Shown in pieces: positions 51,441 through 61,844 of a DNA stretch of 64,000 bases. The notes under the pieces were generated by a model. That model was not told the origin of the DNA. It made no database searches and was given only the letters and a program-made list of their open reading frames with translations. The number at the start of each line of letters is the position of its first letter. Position 1 is the first letter of the stretch. The stretch is from Marvania coccoides. Lineage: Eukaryota > Chlorophyta > Trebouxiophyceae > Chlorellales > Chlorellaceae. Made by a program: the position numbers and the translations under genes. The stretch is from assembly GCA_963854735.1 (NCBI GenBank), contig OY978100.1, positions 248,001-312,000 of the forward strand, given 5' to 3'.

Positions 51441-53978
51441 ATGACCCTTGGCTCCCCAAGAGGAAGCAGCATGAAGCTAAAGGAGCTGCTGCGCAGCCCA
51501 GCATTGCTGGTTCTGGCTGCGGCCGTCTTGGTGCCGCTCTCCCTGCCGCTGCTCTTCTTCCTCCTCCCCTTTGCTGCGGTCGTCGGCGCCCTGGTGTGGC
51601 TGTCATCTCACAACTCCGCTGCGCCCGCCGCCGTGGAAATCCAAGCCAACCCACTCCCGGTGGCATCCACCCAATCATCACAGGTGGACGGAGCCGAGGA
51701 GGAGCGCAGGGCCTCAATTGCGGCAAAATCCAACAGTGCTGTCGCCGCACCCATCTTAACCCCGCCCCCCAAGGCTACCCCCATCTTGCAGAAGCCGCCC
51801 ACTGCCGCTGCTACTGCTGCTGCTGCTCCCAAGTCGCAAACTTCTTTTACCGCCGCCCCCAAGTCTCCCACCGCTGCCGCTAAGGCTGGCGCTGAGGCGC
51901 CCGCTCCCAAGGCGGTGGGCGGCGCCGCCATCCTGGCGAGGCTGCGCGCCCAAAAGGCCGCCCGCGCGGCGGCTGAGGCGGAAACCGCAAAGGCCAAGGA
52001 GGCAGCAAAGGGGCTGACGGTGCTGTACGCTTCGCAGCTCGGCACCGCCGCGGAAATCGCGAAAAACATCCACGCAGAGGCGGAATCGCGGGGGGTCAAG
52101 TCGCGGCTGGCTTCTATGAACGAGTTAGGCTTTGACAATCTGTCAGCGGAGGCTACTCCTGTCGTGGTGATGGTGTCATCAACCACAGGCGATGGAGACC
52201 CCCCTGACAACGCAGCCAAGTTCTACATGACGCTCAAGCGCAAGAGCCTCGCGACAAACCGCCTGGAGGGCATCCAATTCACGTGCTTGGGTCTAGGAGA
52301 CTCCAATTACACCCGGTACATGGCCGTCCCTCGGGTACTGAAAAATAGATTCACGGAGATGGGGGCGCGCGTTTTCTACGACCCGTGCGAGGCGGATGAG
52401 GTGGACGGGCTTGAGGAGATTGTGGATAAGTGGACAGAGGGGCTGTGGCCTGCAGTGGTGAAGGCGACTGCCAGCGCCCCCGCTGCCGACGGTAAAAGCG
52501 AAGCAGTGGCGCAGCAGAACGGCGGGGCAGCAGATGGAGGGCTGCCTGCGGGCGTGCCGCCGCTGCCCAAGCAGAACGTGCGGCTGGAGTGGGCCGCAAA
52601 GGAGACGGCGGACAAAATCGCTGCACAAGAGGCGCACGGCCCCACCCAGGCGGAGCTGGCGCACCGCGACGCCTCGGGGATGTATTCCCCAGAGGCTCCG
52701 TACTGGGCTGGCGTGTCGGGGGCGCGCCTGTTGACCACTCCTGCTGCGGGAGATCGCCGAGTGATTCATCTGCAGTTGGACGTCGCTGGTAGCGGCATGG
52801 AGCCTCTCCCTGGGGACTCCATCGGCGTGCTGCCTGTCAACAGTGACGCATTGGTGGACGCGCTCGTTTCCCGCCTCATGCTGGACCCTTTTGCTGTTTT
52901 TTCGGTGGCCCGGATTGGGGAAGAAAGTAGCCCGGCGGTGATTGGCGACTCAGCAGCGCCGCTGGGACACCTGCGGTGGCCGTGCACCGTGCGCGCCGCG
53001 CTGCACTCGGGCTGCGACCTCACTTCCCCGCCACGCAAGAGCCTGCTGCGAATTCTGGCCGAGCACTGCTCCGCCGCCGCTGACAAGGCCCGGCTGCTGC
53101 ACCTCTGCTCCCGCGACGGGCGCGCCGCCTACGCCGCCGACATCCTCGCCGCGCGCCCCACCCTGCTGGACCTTCTCACCACCTTCCCTAGCTGCACCCC
53201 TCCTTTGGACGCGCTGCTGGAGGCGCTGCCGCCGCTGCCGCCACGCATGTACTCCATCGCAAACTCGGCCAAGGCCACGCCTGGGCGGGTGGAGGTAGCC
53301 TTCACGACGGTGCGCTACGACACGGCCTCGGGGGAGCGCGAGGGGGTGGCGACGTCGTGGCTGGAGCGCAGCGTCACCGAGTTGCTGTCGGGAGAGGAGA
53401 AGGAGAAGGTTTTCGTGGCTGACGGGGAGGGCAGCGCCAGCCAGCCCCGTATGCCGGTGTTTCTAAGGCGTGGGGGCGACTTTGAGCCGCCCAAGGACCT
53501 TACAGCGCCTTGGATTTTGATTGGACCGGGGACGGGCGTTGCCCCCTTCCGGGGCTTTCTGCAGGAGCGCTGCGCGCGTCTGGCGGAGGGCGAGGTGTCC
53601 CCCGCGGATGCAGGAGAGTGCTGGTTGTACTTTGGGTGCCGCGCCGCGGACCAAGACTTTCTTTTTGAGGACGATTTGAAGGGCTTTGTGGCTGACGGGA
53701 CGCTGAGCAGGCTGGAGGTCGCGTTTTCGCGCGCGAAGGCGGAGAAGGTGTACGTGCAGCACCTCATGGCGCAACATGCACATCAGCTGCATGATCTCAT
53801 CGTCGGAAAGAAGGGTTACGTGTTTGTGTGCGGCGATGGGGCGCGCATGGCTGGCGATGTGCAAGCCACGCTGGTGAAGATCATGGCGGAGCATGGAGGC
53901 CTGGCAGAGGTGGAAGCTGCCGCGAAGCTGGCAAACATGGCCAAGGAGGGGCGCTACGTCCGCGACATCTGGTCTTAG
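51441..53978 (+). CDS. MTRR: Methionine synthase reductase-like diflavin reductase with N-terminal membrane anchor, 845 aa
   Basis: Single exon; ATG at 51441 (51471 possible). Residues ~18-53 form one long hydrophobic span, then a ~130-residue Ala/Pro/Lys linker. The flavodoxin domain (from ~192) has V-L-Y-A-S-Q-L-G-T-A, S-S-T-T-G-D-G-D-P-P-D-N and C-L-G-L-G-D-S-N-Y-T. The combination T-G-D-G-D-P-P-D and G-A-R-V-F-Y-D-P fits methionine synthase reductase better than P450 reductase. The FAD domain has R-M-Y-S-I-A-N-S, and the NADPH domain G-P-G-T-G-V-A-P-F-R-G-F and Y-F-G-C-R. The protein ends in R-Y-V-R-D-I-W-S, as MTRR does. It would reactivate cobalamin-dependent methionine synthase with NADPH via FAD and FMN. 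The membrane anchor is unexpected for MTRR; other diflavin reductases have one. Confidence 0.85.
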   Translation: MTLGSPRGSSMKLKELLRSPALLVLAAAVLVPLSLPLLFFLLPFAAVVGALVWLSSHNSAAPAAVEIQANPLPVASTQSSQVDGAEEERRASIAAKSNSAVAAPILTPPPKATPILQKPPTAAATAAAAPKSQTSFTAAPKSPTAAAKAGAEAPAPKAVGGAAILARLRAQKAARAAAEAETAKAKEAAKGLTVLYASQLGTAAEIAKNIHAEAESRGVKSRLASMNELGFDNLSAEATPVVVMVSSTTGDGDPPDNAAKFYMTLKRKSLATNRLEGIQFTCLGLGDSNYTRYMAVPRVLKNRFTEMGARVFYDPCEADEVDGLEEIVDKWTEGLWPAVVKATASAPAADGKSEAVAQQNGGAADGGLPAGVPPLPKQNVRLEWAAKETADKIAAQEAHGPTQAELAHRDASGMYSPEAPYWAGVSGARLLTTPAAGDRRVIHLQLDVAGSGMEPLPGDSIGVLPVNSDALVDALVSRLMLDPFAVFSVARIGEESSPAVIGDSAAPLGHLRWPCTVRAALHSGCDLTSPPRKSLLRILAEHCSAAADKARLLHLCSRDGRAAYAADILAARPTLLDLLTTFPSCTPPLDALLEALPPLPPRMYSIANSAKATPGRVEVAFTTVRYDTASGEREGVATSWLERSVTELLSGEEKEKVFVADGEGSASQPRMPVFLRRGGDFEPPKDLTAPWILIGPGTGVAPFRGFLQERCARLAEGEVSPADAGECWLYFGCRAADQDFLFEDDLKGFVADGTLSRLEVAFSRAKAEKVYVQHLMAQHAHQLHDLIVGKKGYVFVCGDGARMAGDVQATLVKIMAEHGGLAEVEAAAKLANMAKEGRYVRDIWS

Positions 53979-54415
53979 AAGAATGAAATCTGATCCTCGA
54001 GAGAGCAAGAGCGCTGCTGCGTTTAATTTTTTGGGAGCGTGTTTTACTACGACTACTACTACTATTACTACTAGAGAGCATCATTGATTATACTATCATC
54101 TTTCAGATTTATATGCATTGCTTGCGTTTGAACAGGTTTATTCTCTACGACAGTATGCGAGGCAGAACAAAAATTATGCCATCCTTAAAAAAAGAGTGGC
54201 AAAATTTTGAACGGGTTTATCTACCCCCTCCCCTCCCCCCCCTGTTGTGGGGAGGTGAGGAGGGGATAACAACAGTTCAGAAAACCCACTAACCCACTAA
54301 TTATTATATAAACGTGTCATTCTTGTGCACCTATATGCACCAAAAAGTTTTCCTTTTACATTTTTAACCCATAAATGTATACCCAACAAAATAAGAGTTA
54401 AAGAAAACCTTCCGC
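53979..54415. terminator. Convergent 3' region with GC-rich mirror-like palindrome
   Basis: Between the stops of MTRR (plus) and a methyltransferase (minus). It contains ACT/ATT trinucleotide repeats (about 54045-54073) and, at 54225-54265, a C-rich tract followed by TTGTGG and a G-rich tract that can pair imperfectly. It may form a hairpin or G-rich structure and could help end both transcripts. The terminator role is inferred. Confidence 0.35.
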
Positions 54416-55704
54416 TTATTTCATTTTGGCGACAAAAAACACAGCGTGGCGGTCCGCCCCCTGCCGCTCCTCCGTCTCAAACTCGCACTTGCCCTCCGGC
54501 TGCCCCGCCGTAATCTGCGCCGCGATTTCAGCCCTCGTCCCCACAACCTGCGCCACCCAACCCGCCGCCTCCAGCTCAGCTTCCAACGACTCCAGCCCCA
54601 GCCCACTCTTCCATGCCTTCATAATGTTCTCTGGGTAGAACTTCTCTTCCTCCACCTCGTAGGCTTCCTGCTCTAGCTTCCTCAGCAGTTCTGTGGTCAC
54701 AGAGTGCCCCACCAGCGTGCTCCCGGGAGCAGACACCGTGGCGACGTCAACCAGCAGCCGCATCGCCGTGGGAGCGTCCAGAAATTCCAACACGTGCTCC
54801 ACCACCCACACCGTAGGCGCCCCTGGGTCAAAGCCGCACTCTTTCAGCGCCGCCGCCCAGTCCCCGCCTCGCAGGTCTGCCGCCACCGCCGTGCGCTGGC
54901 TGCATCGCAGTGGGTGCGCTGCAGGATGGCCATTGCCCCCGCCGCCGCCGCTGCTACTGGAGGCTCCAGAGCGGCCTTCCGTCTGCGCGCCTGCCCTCGT
55001 CAGCGCTTGGTGTTTGGCGGCCAGCACTTCAGCGGAGTCCACTTCAAACCAATGCAACGCGGGAGGAAAGTGCAGCCGCCAGGGCCGCGTGTCCATGCCA
55101 GCGCCCAAAACCACCAGTTGGCGGGGCATGGGCGGCCGCCCGCGGGCGCTCAGCATGATCCGTGCCGACAGCCAGCCTCGGTTAGAGTTGATGGCGGTGG
55201 CAGGGGTGGTGAGCGCAGCGGCAATTTGGCGGTCCAACCAGTAAGTCTCTGCCGCCACACGGCTGATTTTGTAGAGGCGGTGGCCTGGATGGCCGGCGGT
55301 GGCCGCCAGGTCGATGGCCTGCTCGATGAAAGGGTGAAAAACACCGAGGAGGATATTATTATTTTGGTTGAAAAAAAAATACACAGTGAAAAGCTGGAAA
55401 TGGGAGGACCGCTTACCTCAGTCTGGGCAAGGGCTTTGGCGTACGTCTTGGCCCCCGACAGCGCCACAGCCAGCTCGTCGGTGAACAGTTTCCCCTCAAT
55501 GTCCAAGCTCTCCACCGCTCGCCACGCTGCGTTTAATTTCGAAATATTGGCGGCTGCGCCGAGCAGGCGGGGCTCCCCTGGGTGGCGCTTCTCCCGCAGG
55601 TGGCCGACCAGCCTGCCAATGCCGATGCCCAGCATAAAAGCACCCGTAAATGACAGGAATCTGGCGCCGTTGTCAACGCGGTCATTTTTCCTTCCACTGT
55701 CCAT
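54416..55704 (-). CDS. SAM-dependent methyltransferase, leucine-carboxyl/PPM family, 396 aa (copy 1)
   Basis: Exons 55417-55704 and 54416-55318 (acceptor could be 3 nt earlier), phase 0. The first 30 residues contain one hydrophobic span (G-A-F-M-L-G-I-G-I-G-R-L-V-G). The family signature runs across the splice: R-A-V-E-S ... L-F-T-D-E-L-A-V-A-L-S-G. The SAM-binding motif V-V-L-G-A-G-M-D-T-R-P-W-R-L follows, then F-E-V-D, D-L-R-G-G-D-W, and V-W-V-V-E-H-V-L-E-F-L. This places it in the IPR007213 group (PPM1/LCMT-like, TIGR00027), whose members methylate small molecules or protein carboxyl ends. A Ser/Gly insert interrupts the middle. It is head to head with a paralogue 337 bp away. Confidence 0.8.
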
Positions 55705-56041
55705 TGTTTGGTTGCCTCGCTGGTGGGTTTTGATAAGCAGTGTTTTTTTTCATATACAATGGTGGGAAATCAGCTAAGTTTTGTGGCGGGGAGCCCGTTG
55801 CTCAACCATCTATTAATTTTTCAAAAGTAAGGTGTAAATTTTTACTGCTAAGACCCCTCTATCTGTGCATACTACCATGCCACAAATATATAAAAAAACT
55901 ATTTTGCACATTACACCGCGATAGATGCCCTTATCTTCGGCTGCCACCGTGGCAGCGTGCTGCTTTATAGCTCCCCTCCAAACCCAGCGACTGGAATTAA
56001 AAAAATTGCAAAATACGCCATCAATATTGATCTCATTACCG
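55705..56041. promoter_or_regulatory. Shared upstream region of two methyltransferase paralogues
   Basis: 337 bp, AT-rich, between divergent start codons at 55704 and 56042. A likely bidirectional promoter by position only. Confidence 0.4.
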
Positions 56042-57301
56042 ATGGCACCCAGCAAGGAGGCTGCGCTGGCAGCCGGTGCTGGCTTGGCTGCCATTTTTTA
56101 TGGATTAAAACTGTTGAAAACGATGAAGGATAAATACGATGGGCTCGACAGCGTGGTGTCGTACTCATCCCGGAAGATTGCTGGTGCGTGCGGATCAATA
56201 ATAAATCGGAGGTCTTGCTGCCTTCCGATTATTTGTGTTCAATATTTCTCTCCTCTCGCCATTTCTCTCGGCCTCCTCTCACCCACCGACTAATTCAACA
56301 CAACCATAATTAACCATGCAGCTGCACGCGCCATGGAGGCGGAAGAGGAAAACGCGTTGGTGCGAGACCCGCTGGCGGCGGCGCTTGCTGGCCCCAAAGC
56401 TCTCAGATCCGCCCGCTCTCGGCAGCAGCCCGCCCCCGCCGACTCCGGCCGCAAAATCAAAGTCAACATGATGGCGGTGCGCACCAAATGGTTCGACGAC
56501 CAGCTGGAAGCTTCTCTGGGAATGCCGCTGCCTATCGCCAGTGCCGGCGGCAATTCCACCTACATCGCCGCCACCGCAGCTGCCGGGCAGCTGCCGCGGC
56601 AGGTGGTGGTAGTGGGCGCGGGCATGGACTCCCGCGCATGGCGGCTGAAGCTCCCGGCGGGGCTGCGGTGGTTTGAGGTTGATCGCGCGGACGTGCTGCA
56701 AGCAAAAGAGGAGCTGCTCAGCAGAAGCGGGGCTGAGATCGAGGTCACGTCCCCCGTGCACCGCTCCCAGAGCATCAACACGCTGCTGGAGGCCAAAATC
56801 GGGAGCATTGACCACCACACGGGGGGTGTGCAGTTTCCGCTGCGCACCGACACCAGGGCAGCAGTGGCAGCAGACCTGGGTGACGGCGCGTGGCTGAAAG
56901 AGCTGCAGGCTGCGGGGTTTGACCCCGGGAAACCAACGGTGTGGCTGGCGGAGGGGGTGCTGATGTACTTGACCCCGGAACGCGCGGAAGGGCTGCTGCG
57001 GGAGATGGCGGGAGCGTCGGCCAAGGGCAGCGCACTCATTGCGGTCAGTGTCACGGAGGAGGTAATTGCGGACATCAGAGCGAGGGGCAGCGCGTCGGAG
57101 CTGATGTCGGAGTGGCAGTTTGGGTGCCCAACGGACCCCAGGGGGTGGCTGAAGGGGCTGGGGTGGGAGGCAAAGGCGGTGGCGACGAGAGCGAGCATTG
57201 CCAACGCGCTGGGGCTGGAGCCCGAGGTGTGCGCGTTCGGGACCGACCCTGAAGGACCCAAGAACGGTCGCAGCCTGTTTATTGCGGCAGCGCTGGCGTG
57301 A
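56042..57301 (+). CDS. SAM-dependent methyltransferase, leucine-carboxyl/PPM family, 373 aa (copy 2)
   Basis: Exons 56042-56183 and 56322-57301, phase 1. The N-terminus has a short hydrophobic span (L-A-A-G-A-G-L-A-A-I-F-Y-G). After the splice, A-A-A-R-A-M-E-A-E ... V-R-D-P-L-A-A-A-L-A-G matches the family entry motif, followed by V-V-V-G-A-G-M-D-S-R-A-W-R-L, W-F-E-V-D-R, and L-A-E-G-V-L-M-Y-L, the acidic loop closing the SAM site. Copy 2 keeps the canonical E-G-V-L-M-Y-L motif, while copy 1 has E-H-V-L-E-F-L, so copy 2 may be the more typical enzyme. The substrate is unknown. The intron position differs from copy 1. Confidence 0.82.
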
Positions 57302-57551
57302 AAAGAGTCCAGAGGAGTGGCTAGAAGGGCGGCGAAAAAGAAGGAAAAAATGACTTGTGTTGGCAGTGTGCCTGAAATAAAATAGTACTGATTTAAACAA
57401 AAGTGAAAGCTTTTTCTGGTTTTATTTACGTGTAAAGAAGCACGCACGTTTAATAATAGAGCCCTGTGATCACATTTAGTATTTTCGAAAAGGTTAAAAT
57501 ATCGAAAACTTCAACACCTTGCGCCCCCTTAATAAATTAGCGGCATTAACA

Positions 57552-57872
57552 ATGGATTTTAAGGGACAGAGGCTTTCTGAGCGCGCCTCGCAAGTCATCG
57601 TCACGGCTTTTGGGATCATCGGCTTCCTGGTGGGCTACGTGCTGCAGGACTTTGGCATCATGGTGACCATCTTCACAAGTGGGGTGGCATTGGCGTTCGT
57701 GGCGACGGTGCTGGACTGGCCCTTCTACAACCAGAACCCCGTCAAGTGGCGACGACCAGCGGCAGCGACAGCGGGAGCAGCAGCAGCTGACAGCAGCAGC
57801 GGGCGCGCGCGGTTACCATCGCGACAGGCGAACAAATCGATTGGGTCGACGATCTGGAACTTGTTTAGCTGA
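57552..57872 (+). CDS. SPCS1: Signal peptidase complex subunit 1 (SPC12), 106 aa
   Basis: Single exon; ATG at 57552 gives the M-D-F-K-G-Q-R-L-S-E start typical of the family (the frame is open 11 codons earlier). Two hydrophobic spans (residues ~15-35 and ~40-60) are separated by a short loop (Q-D-F-G), and the second is followed by the signature W-P-F-Y-N-Q-N-P-V-K-W. The family protein is an ER membrane subunit of signal peptidase, with both ends in the cytosol. Its C-terminal tail is longer than in animals and rich in Ala, Ser and Arg. Confidence 0.9.
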   Translation: MDFKGQRLSERASQVIVTAFGIIGFLVGYVLQDFGIMVTIFTSGVALAFVATVLDWPFYNQNPVKWRRPAAATAGAAAADSSSGRARLPSRQANKSIGSTIWNLFS

Positions 57873-59175
57873 GCTTTATTTTTTTTCGCTGTGTGTGTTT
57901 TACCAACGTTGTAAGGCCTTTAGATATTTCACTCATCCAAATACAATTATTCAGAGTTAAGACTCCACACAGAGACGGCAACACAGGCCACGCATCAGAG
58001 AGGCAAGCTTTGGTCCTGGCAATGAAGCCAGGAGCCTGCCGCCGCACATGGAATGGCTCACTGCATAGGCAGATTAATACAGCTCCTGGGAAGGGAAGAG
58101 CAATGGCACGCCGACTCAGATATATCTCGTTGCGGGCCCATTTCTCCTCCGACATTATTAACTGCTTCTGCCAGCCTCCTTTGACGCTGCTTTTGCCGCA
58201 ATCTGCTTGCACGCCTTTTAATTCTATTTCCAGTCCAGACGCTGGCAGTTTGGAGCGCAGACCCTCACAGCTTTGCATCCAGAGCACAGCTTGCCTCGGG
58301 ACACCGCCTCAGACAGTTTCACACCCCAGCCGAGCACAAGGCACAAACCACAAATAATACATGTATCCAATATTAAAATTGCAAATTTTTAATGAACAGC
58401 ATGCATTTTATTGAGAGAGGGAGAAAAAAAAGAAAAATGGAAAAACGGGGGGAAGAAAATCTCACGTTGGCAGCAGCAGCTCCACCCACCCGCTCAGGAA
58501 AATTTGGTGAGTCGGCAATGGATTCTTGGAGGCGCCCAAGCGTCTCCAACATGTCTTGCAATTACTTTCCATCGCAGTACCACGCATGGCCACCATCCGT
58601 TTAGGCCCGCTGCAGCACATTCATGAAATGAAAAAGAACGAAGTGTCAGCAGGGCTAACTATGCAGGCGCCAGCCTGTTAAGCCGCCAGCCACTAAGAAG
58701 GTGTAGATCGGGAGAATTGCACCATAGTGCGGCCTCACCCAGCTGCAGAGAACAAAGCTAACTCTATACACTAATATATATACGAGTATCCATTTTTGTT
58801 TCGAACCGTACATATTAATTATTTTATTTTATTTTGTAATGGAATAGATCCATGTCAAAAGCACACTGATAAGAAAAGCCTTTGTTTGAGCAGCATGGAG
58901 AGCACCGACGCCCTCCCATGCTTCACTAAACACAAGCGCCTGCTTGATGCAATGCCGTGGCATGTGTGTACCAAGATCTCAACAAAGCTGATGCTTCTCT
59001 GAGCCATGGTTCACCCTCCCGCAACGGGCAGTAGAACCTCCACAGTCCAGAATTTTGACAGAACCTCATATCTTTTATTTTTAATTATTTTTTACATTCA
59101 ATAGATTCAGACGAAATGTGCAACTTCTCTTGAGGTCAAAGCCCGCTACTACTCGAATTAAGTTTTGAAACAAAC
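57873..59175. other. Intergenic DNA with no supported gene
   Basis: About 1.3 kb of mixed composition. A moderately GC-rich stretch at 57960-58350 opens in several frames on both strands but has no motif or splice support; a non-coding RNA or decayed gene is possible. The remainder is AT-rich. Confidence 0.4.
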
Positions 59176-60431
59176 ATGATCACAAATCCAAATCGAGCTC
59201 CAGCGGTCTGGGTTCCACCCCTGCCGGGACAGTTGACTACCAAATATGCCCCTCGAGACATCGACCGCCCGACCACCAGGGCTCCTCCCCGATCCACTGC
59301 TGCTGGGGCCAGCTCCGCCGCTGCTGCTCCTCGAATTGTCGCCCCTCCCAACGCGCCCCCGCTCGTCATCCTCCCTGGCTTCGGCAACGCCTCCCACGAC
59401 TATCTCGCCCCATTTGGTGACGAGGAGAGCTCCCTGTGCGCCGGGCTCGCCCGCAGGGGCTTTCGCAGCTTTGTAGTGCCGGTGGAGCGGAAGGACTGGT
59501 TCATGGTCGGTAAAATGGTGCTGACGGCGCGTTTCTGGGGTGGGAAGTGCACCACTCACCCCGGGTACTCGTGGTACCTGCATCGGGTGAAGGAAACGGT
59601 GGACAGGGCGAGGGCTGAGAGCGGCAGCCACCAAGTTGTGTTGGTTGGCCACAGCGCCGGAGGGTGAGCCCTTCCCTTTAAAATCTGGTGGAAACGGAAA
59701 ACAGCTGTCCATTTCCATTTTAAAATATTTGAAATGCTTATTTTTGTAACTGTGTTGTATTCGTTATGAGATTGATGCTTCGTTTCGCAGGTGGCTCGCT
59801 AGGGCATTTGTCGGCCAAGCAGAATGGCGAGACAGCGCCGGCAGCGCCTCCAGCAGCAACAGCAGCAGTGACATCCTGGGGTACGAAGCTGAGGCTCCCC
59901 ATGCGTCTGTGTGTGGAATTGTGACCCTGGGCACACCTCACCTCACCCCCAACCCTCGATCAAAAATCAGAGACATGACAGGCGGGGCCCTAGCTTGGGT
60001 GAACGCGACGTGGCCAGGCGCCAAATACGCAGATGCGGGGGTGAAGTACGTGGCAGTGGGCAGCAGGGCCGTGCGGGGAGACCGCAGGGCAGACAAATCA
60101 ACGCTGCCAGGTTCGTTTCATTTCATGCTTTGCTCATTTCTGTTTCAACTATTACTCCATTGTTTTAATGTTTGTCTAAAGTAGTTCTTGATATATTTCA
60201 TGCGCAGGCTACAGCTTTGGCAGCTATAGACAAGTTTTGGGCAGAGGGCACCTCGTGGAAGGAGACGCTGTGGTGCCTCTGGCGGCGGCGCTGCTGGCGG
60301 GCGCGGACCACGTCGTTCTGGACGATGCGCTGCACTCTATGAGCCGGGTGAGGACGTTTGATGAGCCCGGGGATCAGGATTGGTATGGGTCTGAGACCGT
60401 GATAGATCGGTGGCTGGAAAGAATATTTTAG
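59176..60431 (+). CDS. Alpha/beta hydrolase (lipase-like), 343 aa
   Basis: Exons 59176-59663, 59791-60110 and 60208-60431, with phases agreeing. An N-terminal Pro/Ala/Ser-rich stretch of ~60 residues precedes the fold and may be a targeting peptide. The fold has P-P-L-V-I-L-P-G-F-G-N-A-S (oxyanion strand), V-L-V-G-H-S-A-G-G-W (nucleophile elbow with Ser, split by intron 1), and G-I-V-T-L-G-T-P-H. The last exon supplies V-E-G-D-A-V-V-P (Asp) and D-A-L-H-S-M (His), completing a plausible Ser-Asp-His triad. It resembles plant hydrolases of PGAP1/lipase type. The substrate is unknown. Gene order with TMEM18 is convergent. Confidence 0.82.
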
Positions 60432-60917
60432 GTAGTTAAATTATTACTTTGCCGGTCCAATGGACGCCAGTGGTGTAAAAACCATCCTTGCTTCGGGGGA
60501 GGAGTGGGGGAAGTTCACTATTGCATCGAAAGCAGCAGTGCGCATGCCATGCCAGCGTCACATGAAAATTCAAACGATGCATCAGAGCAGATTTACTTGA
60601 CCCCCATATAGTACCTCGGTCTTCTTTCTTTCCTAGCTAAGTTTGTTTTCATATACACATTTTTAGCGACCTACGCAATGTATGTATTTTTTTTGTAGTG
60701 TGTAGATCTAAACATTGCATGCATGGAGGAGATCCACTGAGCACAAGGCTTGATTTGGATAAATTTCATAAACCTTCATACTTTTCTAGGGGAAAAGCCC
60801 CCTGCTGTTCTTTTTCTTCTCTTTTCTGTTCCAATCCGTTTGAATGAAAGCCTCTGTATTTACCAAAAAGCGATACGCGTAGTTTTCAAAATTCAACAAC
60901 CCTGCATGCGCTTCGCC
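60432..60917. other. Convergent 3' region
   Basis: AT-rich DNA between the hydrolase stop (plus) and the TMEM18 stop (minus). The frame 60750-61451 (plus) over TMEM18 is a shadow. Confidence 0.5.
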
Positions 60918-61626
60918 TCATTTCGTCTTTTTGTCTTGTTTGCCAGCCCCAGCACCGCCACCGCTGCCCTCTTGCTGATCCCGTTGCCGCTGCTTCGCCT
61001 TATAGATCAGCTCCTTCCTCTTCATGGCCACCATTGTCTGCGCCAGCTCGATCAGGTAGTTGATGAGAATCACAAACATTGTGAGCACCAGGGGCGCAGA
61101 CAGCACCGCAGATATAAAAATTCCTTGCGGTTGAAAGTAGTCTTGGCTGGCGAATGCCTGCCAGTGCTTGGCAGCCAACCTGTTGATGCGCTCCGCGTTG
61201 AACACCAGCGCCACTGCACGGGATGCAAAGCTTGGTTGCAAAGGCTTTGCGCATACGAAAAATATGAGCCGAAGTCAACAATTAACTCACTGCATGAGAA
61301 GAAAGCACCCGCTTGGAAGGTGGGCCTCTTCCTGAACACGATGGCGGATATGAATAGGGCTGCTTGGCAGACCACCAGCGCGATGAGCCAGCGCTCCTGC
61401 AGCAGAGAGAGGGCGGGTGAGCGGAGCAGGGGTGAGAAAATAAGAAATTGAGAGGGAAATCTAAACGCATTGGCCGTGGCTGGCGCACCGTCCAATCCAC
61501 TGATGCACAGAACGCTTTGATGCCCTCAATCATGGACGGCCCGCTGTTCATCTGCTTAAATTTTGCCTTGAAGTCGTCAATGACTTCTTGGTGGGCAGCT
61601 GCCACCTGCTCTTGCCATGATGCCAT
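60918..61626 (-). CDS. TMEM18: TMEM18 family nuclear-membrane protein, 179 aa
   Basis: Exons 61489-61626, 61291-61396 and 60918-61213. ATG at 61626 is preferred to the in-frame ATG at 61671, because TMEM18 proteins have short N-termini; either is possible. Exon 1 has a charged helix and ends in S-V-D-W-T. Exon 2 supplies W-L-I-A-L-V-V-C-Q-A-A-L-F-I-S (TM1). Exon 3 carries the conserved F-N-A-E-R-I-N-R-L-A-A-K-H-W, Y-F-Q-P-Q-G-I-F-I-S-A-V-L-S-A-P-L and the final span, then a basic Lys/Gln tail. The family sits in the nuclear envelope and its molecular role is poorly defined. Divergent with the DUF4864 gene. Confidence 0.88.
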
Positions 61627-61844
61627 AGTTTTCAGACGCAATTCAGCAAAATTTAATGCAAACAGACCCATGCCTATATTCCCCTAACCAACCGACCACA
61701 AGTAAATTTTTGGCTCTCATCAAGTGCCCAAGCTTTCCCCAAACCCCCTTAAATTTGTTTGGTATACGCGAGGGTACCCTCTGTTTTATTAAGAACGCTG
61801 CAGCGTGGGGGGCGCCTCTCATTTTTATCCTTCGGAGGGGAAAC
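61627..61844. promoter_or_regulatory. Shared upstream region of TMEM18 and DUF4864 genes
   Basis: 218 bp between divergent start codons. The plus-strand frame stays open through it (from 61656), but the upstream ATG would give a non-plastid-like extension, so it is treated as leader DNA. Confidence 0.4.

Noticed and set aside
51441..53978. Considered NADPH-cytochrome P450 reductase because of the N-terminal anchor
   Set aside because: The T-G-D-G-D-P-P-D loop, G-A-R-V-F-Y-D segment and D-I-W-S terminus fit methionine synthase reductase better; the alternative is kept as a check.
57865..58357. Open frames on both strands at about 58 kb
   Set aside because: No recognisable domain, competing frames on both strands of similar quality, no splice support.
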